A DNA stretch of 64,000 nt from Humibacter ginsenosidimutans (GCF_007859675.1 NZ_CP042305.1:434001-498000), one strand, 5' to 3'. Shown: positions 7,741-17,892, numbered from the stretch's first letter. The notes: generated from the sequence alone by a model not told the origin. Translations and numbers: made by a program.

Positions 7741-8778
7741 GTGCCACGACGCACAGTCCTCGCCACCGCAGCCGCGGTCATCACCGCTGCCGCCCTGTTG
7801 CTGACCGGATGCTCCGGCGACTCCACCGCCGCGTCCGAGAAGGTGGGCTCCGCGTCGTCCGATGCAGCGTTCCCGGTGACGATCAAACACGTGTACGGCT
7901 CGACGACCATCGAGTCCAAACCGAAGCGCGTGGCGACAGTGGCGTGGTCCAACGGCGAGGTTCCGCTCGCGCTGGGTGTGACGCCCGTCGGCATGGCGAA
8001 GGCGACCTGGGGCGACGACGACGGTGACGGCGTGTACCCGTGGGTGGAGGACCAGCTGAAGAAGCTCGGCGCGAAGACCCCGACGCTGTTCGACGAGACG
8101 GACGGCATCGACTTCGAGGCCGTCGCAGACACGCACCCGGACGTCATCCTCGCCGCCTATTCCGGACTGACGAAGTCGGACTACGAGACGCTCTCGAAGA
8201 TCGCGCCGACCATCGCATACCCGAAGGTCGCGTGGGGCACCTCGTACGAGGACACGATCCGCATGGACTCGAAGGCGATCGGCCTCGGTGCGGAGGGCGA
8301 CAAGCTCATCACGAAGCTGCACTCCGAAGTGAACACCGCGCTCGACAAGTACTCCGTGCTCAAGGACAAGAAGATCCTGTTCTCCTACATCGACCCCAAG
8401 GACCACAGCAAGATCGGCTTCTACACCAGCAACGACACGCGCCCGGGGTTCCTCGAAAGCCTCGGACTTCCCGTGCCGACCATCGTGAAGGAGGAGTCGA
8501 AGAAGACGAAGGAGTACTACGTCACCGTCAGCGCCGAGCAAGCGGATCGCTTCGACGACGTCGACCTCTTCGTCACCTACGGCGACAATGCCGCAGAGGA
8601 GATCAAGAGCCTGCAGTCCGATCCGCTGCTGTCGAAGATCCCGGCGATCAAGGCCGGTCACATCGCCGTGTTGAAGAACAACACCCCGCTCGCCGCCTCG
8701 GCGAACCCATCGGCGCTGTCGATCGGTTGGGGAATCGACGACTACTTCGCTCTGCTCGCGAAGGCGCTCAAGCAGTAA
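7741..8778 (+). CDS. Iron-siderophore ABC transporter substrate-binding lipoprotein
   Basis: Periplasmic-binding-type lipoprotein of 345 residues, FecB/FepB-like, which captures ferric siderophore outside the membrane. The N-terminus has basic residues, a hydrophobic stretch and the lipobox LLTGC with C24 as the lipidated cysteine. The body carries the TroA-type fold pattern, with PKRVATVAWSNGE and DVILAAYSGL. GTG is the start, with AAAGGGAG at good spacing. It is the first gene of a five-gene uptake operon behind two iron boxes; its stop and the next ATG share a base (TAATG). The siderophore is not predictable. Confidence 0.9.
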   Translation: MPRRTVLATAAAVITAAALLLTGCSGDSTAASEKVGSASSDAAFPVTIKHVYGSTTIESKPKRVATVAWSNGEVPLALGVTPVGMAKATWGDDDGDGVYPWVEDQLKKLGAKTPTLFDETDGIDFEAVADTHPDVILAAYSGLTKSDYETLSKIAPTIAYPKVAWGTSYEDTIRMDSKAIGLGAEGDKLITKLHSEVNTALDKYSVLKDKKILFSYIDPKDHSKIGFYTSNDTRPGFLESLGLPVPTIVKEESKKTKEYYVTVSAEQADRFDDVDLFVTYGDNAAEEIKSLQSDPLLSKIPAIKAGHIAVLKNNTPLAASANPSALSIGWGIDDYFALLAKALKQ

Positions 8779-9824
8779 TGACCACGACCGTCGCCCGCGG
8801 GGCGCGGCCCGTCGTCGCGCGCCTTCGTCGCTCGGCGGGGATGCGCGTGATCTGGATCGTCGCGATGCTGGTGCTCATCGCGGCACTGTGCGCCGCCTCG
8901 GTGGCGTTCGGAGTGCGGTCGGTGTCGCTGCACGACATCGCGGCCGGCGTCGGCGGCGACACGAGCACCATCGCGCGTGCCGCCGTCGCCGCCCGCCTGC
9001 CACGCACTGTTCTCGCGCTGCTGGTCGGTGCCGCCCTGGCGATGTCCGGAACCTCCATGCAGGCGGTCACGCGCAACCCGCTGGCCGACCCGGGCATCCT
9101 CGGCGTCACCGGCGGCGCATCCCTCGCCGTCGTGATCGGCATCGCGTTCTTCGGGATGTCATCGCCCTTCGCGTACGTGTTCGTCGCGATAGCGGGTTCC
9201 GCCGTCGCCGCCGTGTTCGTGTACGCCGTCGGATCGATCGGCGCGGGCGGCGCCACGCCGCTCAAGCTGGCGCTGGCCGGGGCGGCGATCGCGGCGGCCT
9301 TCACCTCGCTGGTGAGCGCCATCCTGCTGCCCCGAGTGGACATCGTCGAGTCGTTCCGGTTCTGGCAGATCGGCGGTGTCGGCGGCGCCACCTGGGGCGG
9401 CATCGCCATGATCGCACCGATGCTCCTGGTCGGCGCCGTCGTGTGCGTCGTCATGGCGCGCGGGATGAACTCGCTCGCTCTCGGTGACGATGTCGCAACG
9501 GGACTCGGTGTGCACGTGCTCCGCACCCGGCTGGTCTCCTCGGTCGGCGCGGTGATCCTGTGCGGGGCGGCGACGGCCATCGCCGGTCCGATCGGCTTCG
9601 TCGGGCTCGTCGTGCCGCACGTGTTCCGGCTTCTCATCGGCACGGACCACCGCTGGCTGCTGCCGTTCAGCGCGCTCGGCGGTGCCGCATTGCTGGTGGG
9701 TGCGGATGTGCTGGGCAGGCTGGTCGCCCGTCCGTCGGAGATCGACGTGGGCATCGTCACGGCCGTCATCGGAGCGCCGTTCTTCATCTGGATCGTCCGC
9801 CGGCAGAAGGTGCGTGCACTGTGA
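8778..9824 (+). CDS. Iron-siderophore ABC transporter permease (FecCD), first subunit
   Basis: Membrane permease of 348 residues with many hydrophobic segments, of the FecCD/BtuC type. The typical SMQAVTRNPLADPGILG motif is near residue 95, and the ATPase-coupling region (LGDDVATGLGVHVLRTR) is near residue 235. It would form a heterodimer with the next permease. Its start shares one base with the preceding stop, and the following gene starts at a GTG overlapping its own stop, so all are translationally coupled. Confidence 0.9.
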   Translation: MTTTVARGARPVVARLRRSAGMRVIWIVAMLVLIAALCAASVAFGVRSVSLHDIAAGVGGDTSTIARAAVAARLPRTVLALLVGAALAMSGTSMQAVTRNPLADPGILGVTGGASLAVVIGIAFFGMSSPFAYVFVAIAGSAVAAVFVYAVGSIGAGGATPLKLALAGAAIAAAFTSLVSAILLPRVDIVESFRFWQIGGVGGATWGGIAMIAPMLLVGAVVCVVMARGMNSLALGDDVATGLGVHVLRTRLVSSVGAVILCGAATAIAGPIGFVGLVVPHVFRLLIGTDHRWLLPFSALGGAALLVGADVLGRLVARPSEIDVGIVTAVIGAPFFIWIVRRQKVRAL

Positions 9825-10888
9825 GCGTCTCAACTGTCGGGACGGGCACGTCGCCGATGGCCGTGCAGGTGCGCACGATCGTCGCGGGTCGTCGGAGACG
9901 GCTGCGCCGACGCGCTGTCGTCATCGGGGTGCTCGCGGCATCCGTCGTCGCCGTGTTCGCCGTGTCGCTGATGGTGGGCCTCACGTTCTACGGTCCCGTC
10001 GAGGTCGCACGGGTGATCATGGGGCAGACGGTGCCAGGGGCATCCTTCACGGTCGGCGACCTGCGCCTGCCGCGCGCTTCGCTCGGTCTGCTGTCGGGCT
10101 TCGCGTTCGGCATCGCGGGAGTCACGTTCCAGTCGATGCTGCGCAACCCCTTGGCCTCCCCCGACGTCATCGGCATCAGCGCGGGGGCGAGCGCGGCCGC
10201 CGTGTTCGGGATCGTCATCCTCGCGCTCGACGGACCCGCCGTGTCGCTGCTCGCCCTCGGGGGCGCACTCGTCACCGCCGCGGCCATCTACCTGCTGTCG
10301 ATCCGTGGCGGGTTCGCCGGCATGCGGCTCATCCTCATCGGCATCGGCGTCGCCGCCATGATGCAGAGCGTCATCTCGTACGTGCTCACCAAGGCAGCGG
10401 CCTGGGACCTGCAGACAGCCCTCCGCTGGCTCACCGGCAGCCTCAACGGTGCCGACTGGTCGGCCGTTCTGCCCCTGGCCATCGCGTGCGTCGTGCTCGT
10501 ACCTGTGCTGCTGGCCCAAGGCAGGGGGCTCGGCGGCCTGCAGCTGGGCGACGATGCAGCCAAGGGACTCGGAGTGCGCGCATCCCGCACCCGGCTCCTC
10601 GCCGTGCTGGCCGCCGTCGCGCTGCTGGCCATCGCGACCTCCGCTGCGGGCCCCATCGCCTTCGTCGCGTTCATGTCGGGACCGATCGCGGCACGGCTCG
10701 TCGGTCCCGGCGCCTCACCGCTGCTCCCCGCCGGCCTTGTCGGCTCGCTTCTCGTGATGCTCTCCGACCTGCTCGGACAGTTCGCGTTCGACGGCCGCTA
10801 CCCGGTCGGCGTCATCACGGGCGTGCTTGGCGCGCCCTACCTCGTCTTTCTCCTCACCAGGATGAACCGTTCAGGAGGCTCGTTGTGA
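9821..10888 (+). CDS. Iron-siderophore ABC transporter permease (FecCD), second subunit
   Basis: Second FecCD-type permease, 355 residues, with the matching motif FQSMLRNPLASPDVIG and coupling region LGDDAAKGLGVRASRTR. An N-terminal cytosolic tail with the basic run GRRRRLRRR precedes the first membrane segment. The GTG at 9821 overlaps the previous stop. An internal ATG (MAVQVRT) 12 codons on is an alternative start. The next gene (ATPase) again overlaps by four bases, with AGGAGG just before it. Confidence 0.9.
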   Translation: MSVSTVGTGTSPMAVQVRTIVAGRRRRLRRRAVVIGVLAASVVAVFAVSLMVGLTFYGPVEVARVIMGQTVPGASFTVGDLRLPRASLGLLSGFAFGIAGVTFQSMLRNPLASPDVIGISAGASAAAVFGIVILALDGPAVSLLALGGALVTAAAIYLLSIRGGFAGMRLILIGIGVAAMMQSVISYVLTKAAAWDLQTALRWLTGSLNGADWSAVLPLAIACVVLVPVLLAQGRGLGGLQLGDDAAKGLGVRASRTRLLAVLAAVALLAIATSAAGPIAFVAFMSGPIAARLVGPGASPLLPAGLVGSLLVMLSDLLGQFAFDGRYPVGVITGVLGAPYLVFLLTRMNRSGGSL

Positions 10889-11751
10889 CACAACAGCATC
10901 AGCTCACCGCCGAGCGCTTGACGCTCGGGTATGGCGACCGCACCGTCGTCGACGACCTCACGCTCGCCATTCCCGCCGGTCGGGTCACGGCGATCATCGG
11001 CGCCAACGGCTGCGGCAAGTCGACGCTGCTGCGCGCGATGGCGCGCATCCTGACTCCCAAGGCCGGGCACGTGATCCTCGACGGAAAGTCGCTGCAGCAG
11101 CGCGCGACGAAGGAGATCGCGCGCACGCTCGGACTGCTTCCGCAGTCACCGGTCGCGCCGGAGGGCATCGCCGTCGCCGATCTGGTGGGCCGAGGGCGCA
11201 ATCCGCACCAGAGGCTGCTGGCGCGCTGGAGCGAGCGGGACTACGAAGCTGTCGCCGAGGCCCTTGCCGTCACCGGAATCACCGACCTCGCCGACCGTGC
11301 GGTGGACGAGCTCTCCGGCGGACAGCGGCAACGGGTGTGGATCGCCTTGGCGCTGGCGCAGAACACCGACATCCTGCTCCTGGACGAGCCGACCACCTTT
11401 CTCGACGTGAGCCATCAGATCGAGGTGCTCGACCTGCTTGCGGATCTGAATCGCGATCGCGGAACCACCATCGTCATGGTGTTGCACGACATGAACCTCG
11501 CCGCTCGATACGCCGACCATCTCGTCGCGATGCGCGAGGGCCGGGTCGTGGCGGAAGGCGGGCCGAGCGAGGTGATGACCAGCGAGTTGATCCGCGCCGT
11601 CTTCGAGTTGGACTCCCTTGTCATGCCCGATCCGGTGTCGGGAACACCGCTCGTGCTCCCGCGCGGGCGGCATCACTCCCCCGCGCCCGCTCCCGAGGAG
11701 CCACCGCGTCGAGCCGAGCTCGCCTACGCGGGAGGTACGGATGTCCGCTGA
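10885..11751 (+). CDS. Iron-siderophore ABC transporter ATP-binding protein
   Basis: FepC-type ATPase of 288 residues that powers the two permeases. Walker A GANGCGKSTLL is near residue 38, the signature LSGGQRQR near 141, Walker B ILLLDEPTTFLD follows, and the switch histidine is in LHDMNLAARYADH. AGGAGG lies seven bases before the GTG. The C-terminal 35 residues are proline- and arginine-rich and outside the ATPase core. It overlaps the downstream siderophore-interacting gene by 11 bases. Confidence 0.92.
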   Translation: MTQQHQLTAERLTLGYGDRTVVDDLTLAIPAGRVTAIIGANGCGKSTLLRAMARILTPKAGHVILDGKSLQQRATKEIARTLGLLPQSPVAPEGIAVADLVGRGRNPHQRLLARWSERDYEAVAEALAVTGITDLADRAVDELSGGQRQRVWIALALAQNTDILLLDEPTTFLDVSHQIEVLDLLADLNRDRGTTIVMVLHDMNLAARYADHLVAMREGRVVAEGGPSEVMTSELIRAVFELDSLVMPDPVSGTPLVLPRGRHHSPAPAPEEPPRRAELAYAGGTDVR

Positions 11752-12649
11752 CGCGACAGAGCAGCCGACCATGCGGTTCTTCCGCGCGACGGTCACCGGC
11801 ATCCGCGATCTCACGCCCAGCTTTCGACGCTTCACGTTCGGCGGAGACGATCTCGCCGACTACGGGGACCCGGGTTTCGACCAGCGCGTGAAGGTCGTGT
11901 TCCCCACCGACACGGTCGGCATCGACGCCATGCCTCGCGGCGATGACTGGTACCCGGCATGGCGGGAGCTGCCCGAGGATGCCCGGCCCCCGTTCCGCAC
12001 GTACACGACGCGCGCCGTGCGTCATGAGCGCGCCGAGGTGGACATCGACATGGTGTCGCACGACGTGTCAGGTCCCGCGTCGGCGTGGATCGCGCGTGCC
12101 GAGGTTGGGGACGAGGTGCTGATCTTCGCTCCGACGACGGCGCACAGCGGAGTCAGCCTCGGCGTGGACTTCGTGCCTCCGGCGAACACGACGAACCATC
12201 TGCTCGCCGGCGACGAGACGGCGGCGCCCGCCATCGCCGTCATCCTCGAGCAGCTGCCCGCCGACGCGCGCGGCGTCGTCGTGCTCGAGGTGCCGCACGC
12301 CGACGATGTCGACTACCTCCCCACCCATCCGGGCTTCGAATACCGGGTCGCGCCCCGTGCCGATATGCCCCGTCACGAGCATCTCCTGAGCGCGGTGCGG
12401 CACGCGGTGAGGGGGCTCGCGCCCGAAGGCGAAGGCGGTCACGTCGAGGAACTCGATGATCTGATCTGGGAGGTTCCGCGCACCGCGAAAGGCGGGGCCG
12501 CGCTGAAGAGTGCCCCGCTCTACGCCTGGCTGGCCGGGGAGTCCGCCGGAATCAAGGCGCTCCGGCGCCACCTGGTGAACGAGCACGGCGTCGACAGGCG
12601 TGCTGTCGCGTTCATGGGTTACTGGCGGCTGGGCAAGGCCGAAATCTGA
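11741..12649 (+). CDS. Siderophore-interacting protein (FAD-binding ferric reductase)
   Basis: ViuB/SIP-type flavoprotein of 302 residues that reduces iron from the imported ferric siderophore in the cytosol. The N-terminal FAD-binding barrel contains the RTYTTRAVR motif near residue 88, and the C-terminal SIP domain ends with AGESAGIKALRRHL and AFMGYWRLG. GGAGG precedes the ATG at 11741. It is the last gene of the iron operon; no siderophore biosynthesis genes are in view, so the organism may take up siderophores made elsewhere in its genome or by others. Confidence 0.9.
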   Translation: MSADATEQPTMRFFRATVTGIRDLTPSFRRFTFGGDDLADYGDPGFDQRVKVVFPTDTVGIDAMPRGDDWYPAWRELPEDARPPFRTYTTRAVRHERAEVDIDMVSHDVSGPASAWIARAEVGDEVLIFAPTTAHSGVSLGVDFVPPANTTNHLLAGDETAAPAIAVILEQLPADARGVVVLEVPHADDVDYLPTHPGFEYRVAPRADMPRHEHLLSAVRHAVRGLAPEGEGGHVEELDDLIWEVPRTAKGGAALKSAPLYAWLAGESAGIKALRRHLVNEHGVDRRAVAFMGYWRLGKAEI

Positions 12650-12670
12650 CCGCACGCCGTCTCGATCACC

Positions 12671-12939
12671 CGACTGCGGTGCGCGGGTCGGGCGCCGCGC
12701 CTTGTGACCGTCGTGACCCGCTCGAAGAGGCGGCGGCGTGTACGCCGCCGGGCGCAACCGTGTGCTCGACTCGACTGCGGTGCGCGGGTTGGGGTGCCCG
12801 CGCACGAAATAGCGCAGCGTGCCCGCGCACCATCTGCATGACGGGACCCGCTCGAAGAGGCGGCGGCGTGTACGCCGCCGGGCGCAACCGTGTGCTCGAC
12901 TCGACTGCGGTGCGCGGGTTGGGGCGCCCGCGCACGAAA
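12671..12939. repeat. Dispersed intergenic repeat module, copy 2, with tandem units
   Basis: Two 95-bp direct repeats (12715-12809 and 12845-12939) differ at one base (12795 T versus 12925 C), with period 130. A third partial head starts at 12671. Each unit has the hairpin GGCGGCG-TGTA-CGCCGCC and ends in a CGACTGCGGTGCGCGGGTT head. Heads are 101 bases apart for the first pair. The module fills the whole gap between two converging genes and stops at the sufT-like stop codon. It is related to 5846-5976. Confidence 0.8.
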
Positions 12940-13272
12940 CTAAATGGCGAAGCCGAGTGCCCGCATCATGTCGCGACCGTCTTCGGTGATGCGCTCCGGG
13001 CCCCACGGCGGCATCCACACCCAGTTGATGCGGAACCGCTCCACCACGCCGTCGAGCGCCTCGCCGGTCTGCTCTTCGAGCACGTCGGTGAGCGGGCATC
13101 CGGCGCTGGTCAGCGTCATCGAGATGACGAGAGCGTCGTTCTCGTCATCCCAGTTGAGGTCGTAGATGAGTCCGAGGTCGACGACGTTGACGCCGAGCTC
13201 GGGGTCCATCACGTCCTTGAGCGCGTCCTCGACCTGGTCGTAGAGCGCGGGATCGAGGGAGATGACGGGCAT
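12940..13272 (-). CDS. sufT: Metal-sulfur cluster assembly factor (SufT/DUF59)
   Basis: MIP18/DUF59 protein of 110 residues, a maturation factor that helps place Fe-S clusters. Features: DPELGVNVVDLGLIYDL near residue 23, the conserved cysteine in TSAGCPL near residue 59, and VWMPPWGPERITEDGR near the C-terminus. It lies four bases after sufC and closes the suf operon. The symbol is by family and context. Confidence 0.88.
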   Translation of the reverse strand: MPVISLDPALYDQVEDALKDVMDPELGVNVVDLGLIYDLNWDDENDALVISMTLTSAGCPLTDVLEEQTGEALDGVVERFRINWVWMPPWGPERITEDGRDMMRALGFAI

Positions 13273-13276
13273 GGCG

Positions 13277-14083
<807 letters not shown>

Positions 14084-14086
14084 GAG

Positions 14087-14413
14087 TCAGTTGGCTTTCG
14101 TGATGGTCGGGTCGATGAAGATGTCTCCGTCGATGATCTCGACGGTGAAAACGGGGACCGGCTCATAGGCCGGCAGATTGAGCGGCTTGCCCGTGGTGAG
14201 CGAGAACCGGGAGCCGTGCGCCCAGCATTCGATGGCGTCGTCTTCGACGAAGCCCTCGCTCAGCGAGATGTCGCCGTGCGTGCAGGTGTCGCCGATCGCG
14301 TGGACCTCACCGGCGGAGTCCTTGACCACGGCGATCGGGATGCCGCCCAGCACGACGCGTCTGGCCTCGCTGACCGAGATCTCGGACTCGGCGCACACGC
14401 GCTCGGCGGTCAT
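14087..14413 (-). CDS. Rieske-type non-heme iron ferredoxin
   Basis: Small Rieske [2Fe-2S] protein of 108 residues. The cluster motifs CTHGD (C-x-H) near residue 43 and CWAHGSRF (C-x-x-H) near residue 63 are complete. It resembles the ferredoxin subunits of dioxygenases and NirD-like proteins, and such a gene is commonly embedded between sufD and sufC in actinobacteria. It probably supplies electrons or regulates assembly; its exact role is not known. ATGA overlap with sufD. Confidence 0.88.
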   Translation of the reverse strand: MTAERVCAESEISVSEARRVVLGGIPIAVVKDSAGEVHAIGDTCTHGDISLSEGFVEDDAIECWAHGSRFSLTTGKPLNLPAYEPVPVFTVEIIDGDIFIDPTITKAN

Positions 14414-15546
14414 CGCTCGCCGCCGGCGAGCTCTGCCTCGATCGCCTGCTGCAGGTGCTCCTCGAGTTCGGGCGAGCCGATCTGCTGCACGATCTCGACG
14501 AGGAACCCGCGCACGACGAGGCGCCGAGCCTCGTCTTCGGTGATGCCGCGCGACTGCAGGTAGAACAGCTGCTCGTCGTCGAAGCGCCCTGTGGCGCTGG
14601 CGTGGCCTGCGCCGAGGATGTCGCCGAGCTCGATCTCGAGGTTCGGCACCGAATCGGCGCGCGCGCCCTCGGTGAGCACGAGGTTGCGATTCTGCTCGTA
14701 GCTGTCGGTGCCGACCGCATTCTGGCCGATCAGCACGTCACCGATCCACACCGTGTGGGCGGATGCCCCCTGCAGCGCACCCTTGTACGTCACGCGACTG
14801 CGCTGGTGCTGCTCGTCGTGGAAGACGTACACCTGGTGCTCGATGTACTGTCCGGCGTCGGCGAAGTACGCGCCGTACGCCTCGATCTCGGCACCCGGAC
14901 CGGCGAGGTGCACGGAGGGGTTCAGTCGAACGAACGCGCCGCCGAGCGTGACCAGCACGTGCTTGAGGTGGGCATCGCGGCCGACGGACGCGAAGTGCGT
15001 CGACACCTGCCTGGCGTCGTCGGCCCACTCCTGCACGCTCACGAGCGTGAGCTGCGCGCCCTGCTCCAGCACCACCTCGACGTTCTCGGTGATGGTCGCC
15101 TCTCCCGCGTTGCGCAGGATGAGCGTCGCCGAGCTGCCGGCCAGGGCGTGGATCACGGTGTGCGCGGCGCGCGGGGCGGCGCCGAGCGCGGAGCGCGTGA
15201 GCGTGGCCTCGCCCGCGTCGCCGGCGACGGTGACCAGCAGCGCTTCGTCGAACGAGCTCCACGCGTTGGCGGATGCCCGCTCCTCCGGCTGGCCGGCCGT
15301 TCCGACGAGCGCGTGGTCGCGTGCGACCCACGCGGTCGTCACACCGCCGGCCGACGCCAACTGCACGTCGTAGCGCGAGCCGTCGATGCCGGGCTCGAGG
15401 AGCGCGGCGATCTGGGCGACCGGCGTGTAGCGCCACGTCGCCTCGCGGCCGGTGACCGCGTCGAAGTCGGCGACGTCGGTGGACTTGAAGCGCTCGGATC
15501 GGGTCTGGACGGGAACGAACCTGGGTTCGGTCTCAGTGATCGTCAT
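14410..15546 (-). CDS. sufD: Fe-S cluster assembly protein SufD
   Basis: SufD of 378 residues, partner of SufB and SufC in the cytosolic Fe-S scaffold. The C-terminal SufBD core contains GNxVGTDSYEQNRNL-like and LGHAS-like segments (here LGAGHASATGRFDDEQLFYL) and the ending LVVRGFLVEIVQQI. The ATG at 15546 lies two bases from the sufB stop, and the sufD stop overlaps the Rieske start. Regulation would be through the sufB promoter. Confidence 0.93.
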   Translation of the reverse strand: MTITETEPRFVPVQTRSERFKSTDVADFDAVTGREATWRYTPVAQIAALLEPGIDGSRYDVQLASAGGVTTAWVARDHALVGTAGQPEERASANAWSSFDEALLVTVAGDAGEATLTRSALGAAPRAAHTVIHALAGSSATLILRNAGEATITENVEVVLEQGAQLTLVSVQEWADDARQVSTHFASVGRDAHLKHVLVTLGGAFVRLNPSVHLAGPGAEIEAYGAYFADAGQYIEHQVYVFHDEQHQRSRVTYKGALQGASAHTVWIGDVLIGQNAVGTDSYEQNRNLVLTEGARADSVPNLEIELGDILGAGHASATGRFDDEQLFYLQSRGITEDEARRLVVRGFLVEIVQQIGSPELEEHLQQAIEAELAGGER

Positions 15547-15548
15547 CG

Positions 15549-16967
15549 TCAGCCCACAGATCCTTCCATGCCCATCTCGATGAGCTTGTTGAGTTCGAGC
15601 GCGTACTCCATGGGGAGCTCGCGGGCGATCGGCTCGATGAATCCGCGCACGATCATGGCCATCGCCTCGTCTTCGGGCATGCCGCGGCTCATCAGGTAGA
15701 AGAGCTGCTCCTCGCTCACGCGCGACACCGTCGCCTCGTGGCCGAGCTGCACGTCGTCGACACGGATGTCGATGGCCGGGTAGGTGTCGCTGCGCGAGAT
15801 GGTGTCGACCAGCAGCGCGTCGCACCGCACGGTGTTCGCCGCGTGGTGGGCATCCTTCTCGACCCGCACCTCGCCGCGGTACCCCGCGCGTCCGCCGCCT
15901 CTGGCGATGGACTTGGAGACGATCGAGGACTGCGTGTGCGGCGCCATGTGGATCATCTTGGCGCCGGCATCCTGATGCTGGCCGGGGCCGGCGAAGGCCA
16001 CGGAGAGCGTCTCGCCCTTGGCGTGCTCCCCCGCCAGGTAGATCGACGGGTACTTCATGGTCACCTTGGAACCGATGTTGCCGTCGATCCACTCCATGGT
16101 GGCGCCTTCGTGTGCGATGGCACGCTTGGTGACCAGGTTGTAGACGTTGTTCGACCAGTTCTGGATGGTCGTGTAGCGAACTCGGGCGTTCTTCTTGACG
16201 ATGATCTCGACGACCGCGGAGTGCAGCGAGTCCGACTTGTAGATCGGCGCCGTGCAGCCCTCGATGTAGTGCACGTAGCTGTCTTCGTCGGCGATGATCA
16301 GCGTGCGCTCGAACTGACCCATGTTCTCCGTGTTGATGCGGAAATAGGCCTGCAGCGGGATCTCCACGTGCACGCCCTTCGGCACGTAGACGAAGGAGCC
16401 GCCCGACCAGACGGCCGTGTTCAGTGACGCGAACTTGTTGTCGCCGGCAGGGATGACCGTGCCGTAGTACTCCTCGAAGAACTCGGGATGCTCCTTGAGC
16501 GCGGTGTCGGTGTCGAGGAAGATCACGCCCTGGGCCTCGAGGTCCTCACGGATCTGGTGGTAGACGACCTCCGACTCGTATTGCGCGGCCACACCGGCCA
16601 CGAGGCGCTGACGCTCCGCCTCCGGGATGCCGAGCTTCTCGTACGTGTTGCGGATGTCTTCCGGCAGGTCTTCCCAGCTCTGCGCCTGCTTCTCCGTGGA
16701 GCGCACGAAGTATTTGATGTTGTCGAAGTCGATCTCGGAGAGATCGGCTCCCCAGGTCGGCATCGGTTTGCGCTGGAAGAGCTGGAGCGCCTTGAGGCGG
16801 CGCTGGAGCATCCATTCCGGCTCGTTCTTGAGGGCGGAGATGTCGCGGACCACCTCGTCGGAGAGACCGCGTCGGGCACTCGCCCCCGCCACGTCTGAAT
16901 CGGCCCAGCCGAACTCGTACTGGCCGAGGCCGGCGAGCTCAGGACGGTCGATGAGAACGTCTGACAT
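15549..16967 (-). CDS. sufB: Fe-S cluster assembly protein SufB
   Basis: SufB of 472 residues, the main scaffold subunit. Strong family segments: [55 protein letters not shown] (with the conserved cysteine) and [29 protein letters not shown] precedes the ATG at 16967; the frame continues 47 codons further upstream but without family sequence. It is the first gene of the operon. No sufR, sufS or sufU is adjacent. Confidence 0.95.
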   Translation of the reverse strand: MSDVLIDRPELAGLGQYEFGWADSDVAGASARRGLSDEVVRDISALKNEPEWMLQRRLKALQLFQRKPMPTWGADLSEIDFDNIKYFVRSTEKQAQSWEDLPEDIRNTYEKLGIPEAERQRLVAGVAAQYESEVVYHQIREDLEAQGVIFLDTDTALKEHPEFFEEYYGTVIPAGDNKFASLNTAVWSGGSFVYVPKGVHVEIPLQAYFRINTENMGQFERTLIIADEDSYVHYIEGCTAPIYKSDSLHSAVVEIIVKKNARVRYTTIQNWSNNVYNLVTKRAIAHEGATMEWIDGNIGSKVTMKYPSIYLAGEHAKGETLSVAFAGPGQHQDAGAKMIHMAPHTQSSIVSKSIARGGGRAGYRGEVRVEKDAHHAANTVRCDALLVDTISRSDTYPAIDIRVDDVQLGHEATVSRVSEEQLFYLMSRGMPEDEAMAMIVRGFIEPIARELPMEYALELNKLIEMGMEGSVG

Positions 16968-17028
16968 TGTGATTACCTCGTTTTCCTGCCGCCCGTAACC
17001 GGCTTCAGACCGGCTCCGACCACGATTC

Positions 17029-17051
17029 GTGCCAGCGCGGGTCGCTGGCAC
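17029..17051. terminator. Hairpin between the DUF899 gene and sufB
   Basis: A perfect 9-bp stem, GTGCCAGCG / CGCTGGCAC with a five-base loop. It may terminate the DUF899 transcript, which runs leftward into it, or fold in the suf leader. Confidence 0.4.
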
Positions 17052-17095
17052 CGAGGCACGGATTGTGCGGATGGCGATGGAGTGGCAACGGTGCA

Positions 17096-17141
17096 CTCCC
17101 TGAACCACTCGATTCTACAGGGAGCGACGCACCCCAGGGAG
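17096..17141 (-). promoter_or_regulatory. Candidate suf operon promoter with CAGGGAG boxes
   Basis: On the minus strand a TAGAAT hexamer (17112-17117) lies between inverted arms CTCCCTG (17096-17102) and CAGGGAG (17118-17124), and another CAGGGAG is at 17135-17141. The arrangement suggests a regulator covering the sufB promoter. No good -35 is visible, so this is tentative. Confidence 0.4.
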
Positions 17142-17146
17142 AATGC

Positions 17147-17833
17147 TCAGTCGTCGCTCGGGCCGTAGGCCTGTGCGATGTCTCGCGACGATCCCCATCT
17201 GGCGCCCGCCGGCTCGCCCGTCGGCCAGCCATCGGGGGAATCCTGCCAGGCCTCTCGCCTGCCGTACGGCAGCAGATCGATGAGCGGAAACGTGTACGCG
17301 AGCTGCTCTGTGCCACGGCCGTCGGTGTGCCACGTGCGGTAGACGTCGTCACCGTCGCGAAGGAAGACGTTGACGGCGTATCCCCCGCCTGCCGGAGCGC
17401 CGACATCCGCGCCGAACGGGCTGTTCGCCGTCGAATACCAGGTCATGCGGTTGCCGACCTTGCGCTTGTATGCGAGGGCTTCATCGATCGGACCCTGCGT
17501 CACGATGACGAAACGTGCGTCGTACGGCTTCAGGAACTCGAGGCGTGTGTACTGGGAGGTGAACCCGGTGCAGCCGGAGCACTGCCATTCTTCGCCAGCG
17601 AACCACATGTGGTTGTACACGATGAGCTGGGCGGCGCCCTCGAACACGTCGACCAGGCGCACCGGTCCGTTCTCACCGTCGAGCGTGTAGTCGGGCATGC
17701 GCACCATGGGGAGGCGCCGTCGTTGCGCGGCGATCGCATCCAGTTCTCTGGTGGCCGCCTTCTCACGCGCTCGCAGGGCGTCGAGCTCGTGCTGCCAGGC
17801 CTGCCGGTCGACCACGGGCGGTAGCGCTGTCAT
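17147..17833 (-). CDS. DUF899 thioredoxin-like protein
   Basis: Protein of 228 residues matching the DUF899 family, which has a thioredoxin-like fold. The CSGCTGF segment near residue 86 holds the only conserved cysteine pair; IVYNHMWFAGEEW precedes it. The N-terminal 40 residues form a charged helix rich in Arg and Glu (about residues 12-42). AAGGAGAG lies before the ATG. It follows the orphan permease gene by 59 bases on the same strand. Function is unknown; a redox role is suggested only by the fold. Confidence 0.8.
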   Translation of the reverse strand: MTALPPVVDRQAWQHELDALRAREKAATRELDAIAAQRRRLPMVRMPDYTLDGENGPVRLVDVFEGAAQLIVYNHMWFAGEEWQCSGCTGFTSQYTRLEFLKPYDARFVIVTQGPIDEALAYKRKVGNRMTWYSTANSPFGADVGAPAGGGYAVNVFLRDGDDVYRTWHTDGRGTEQLAYTFPLIDLLPYGRREAWQDSPDGWPTGEPAGARWGSSRDIAQAYGPSDD

Positions 17834-17892
17834 GTCGCTCTCCTTCGTTCGGTCTTCGGGCCACCGTAACAAGGAGGGACGACGGCCTCGGC

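Noticed and set aside
12715..12939. CRISPR-like repeats
   Set aside because: Only two units of 95 bp separated by 35 bases, with internal hairpins and no cas genes.
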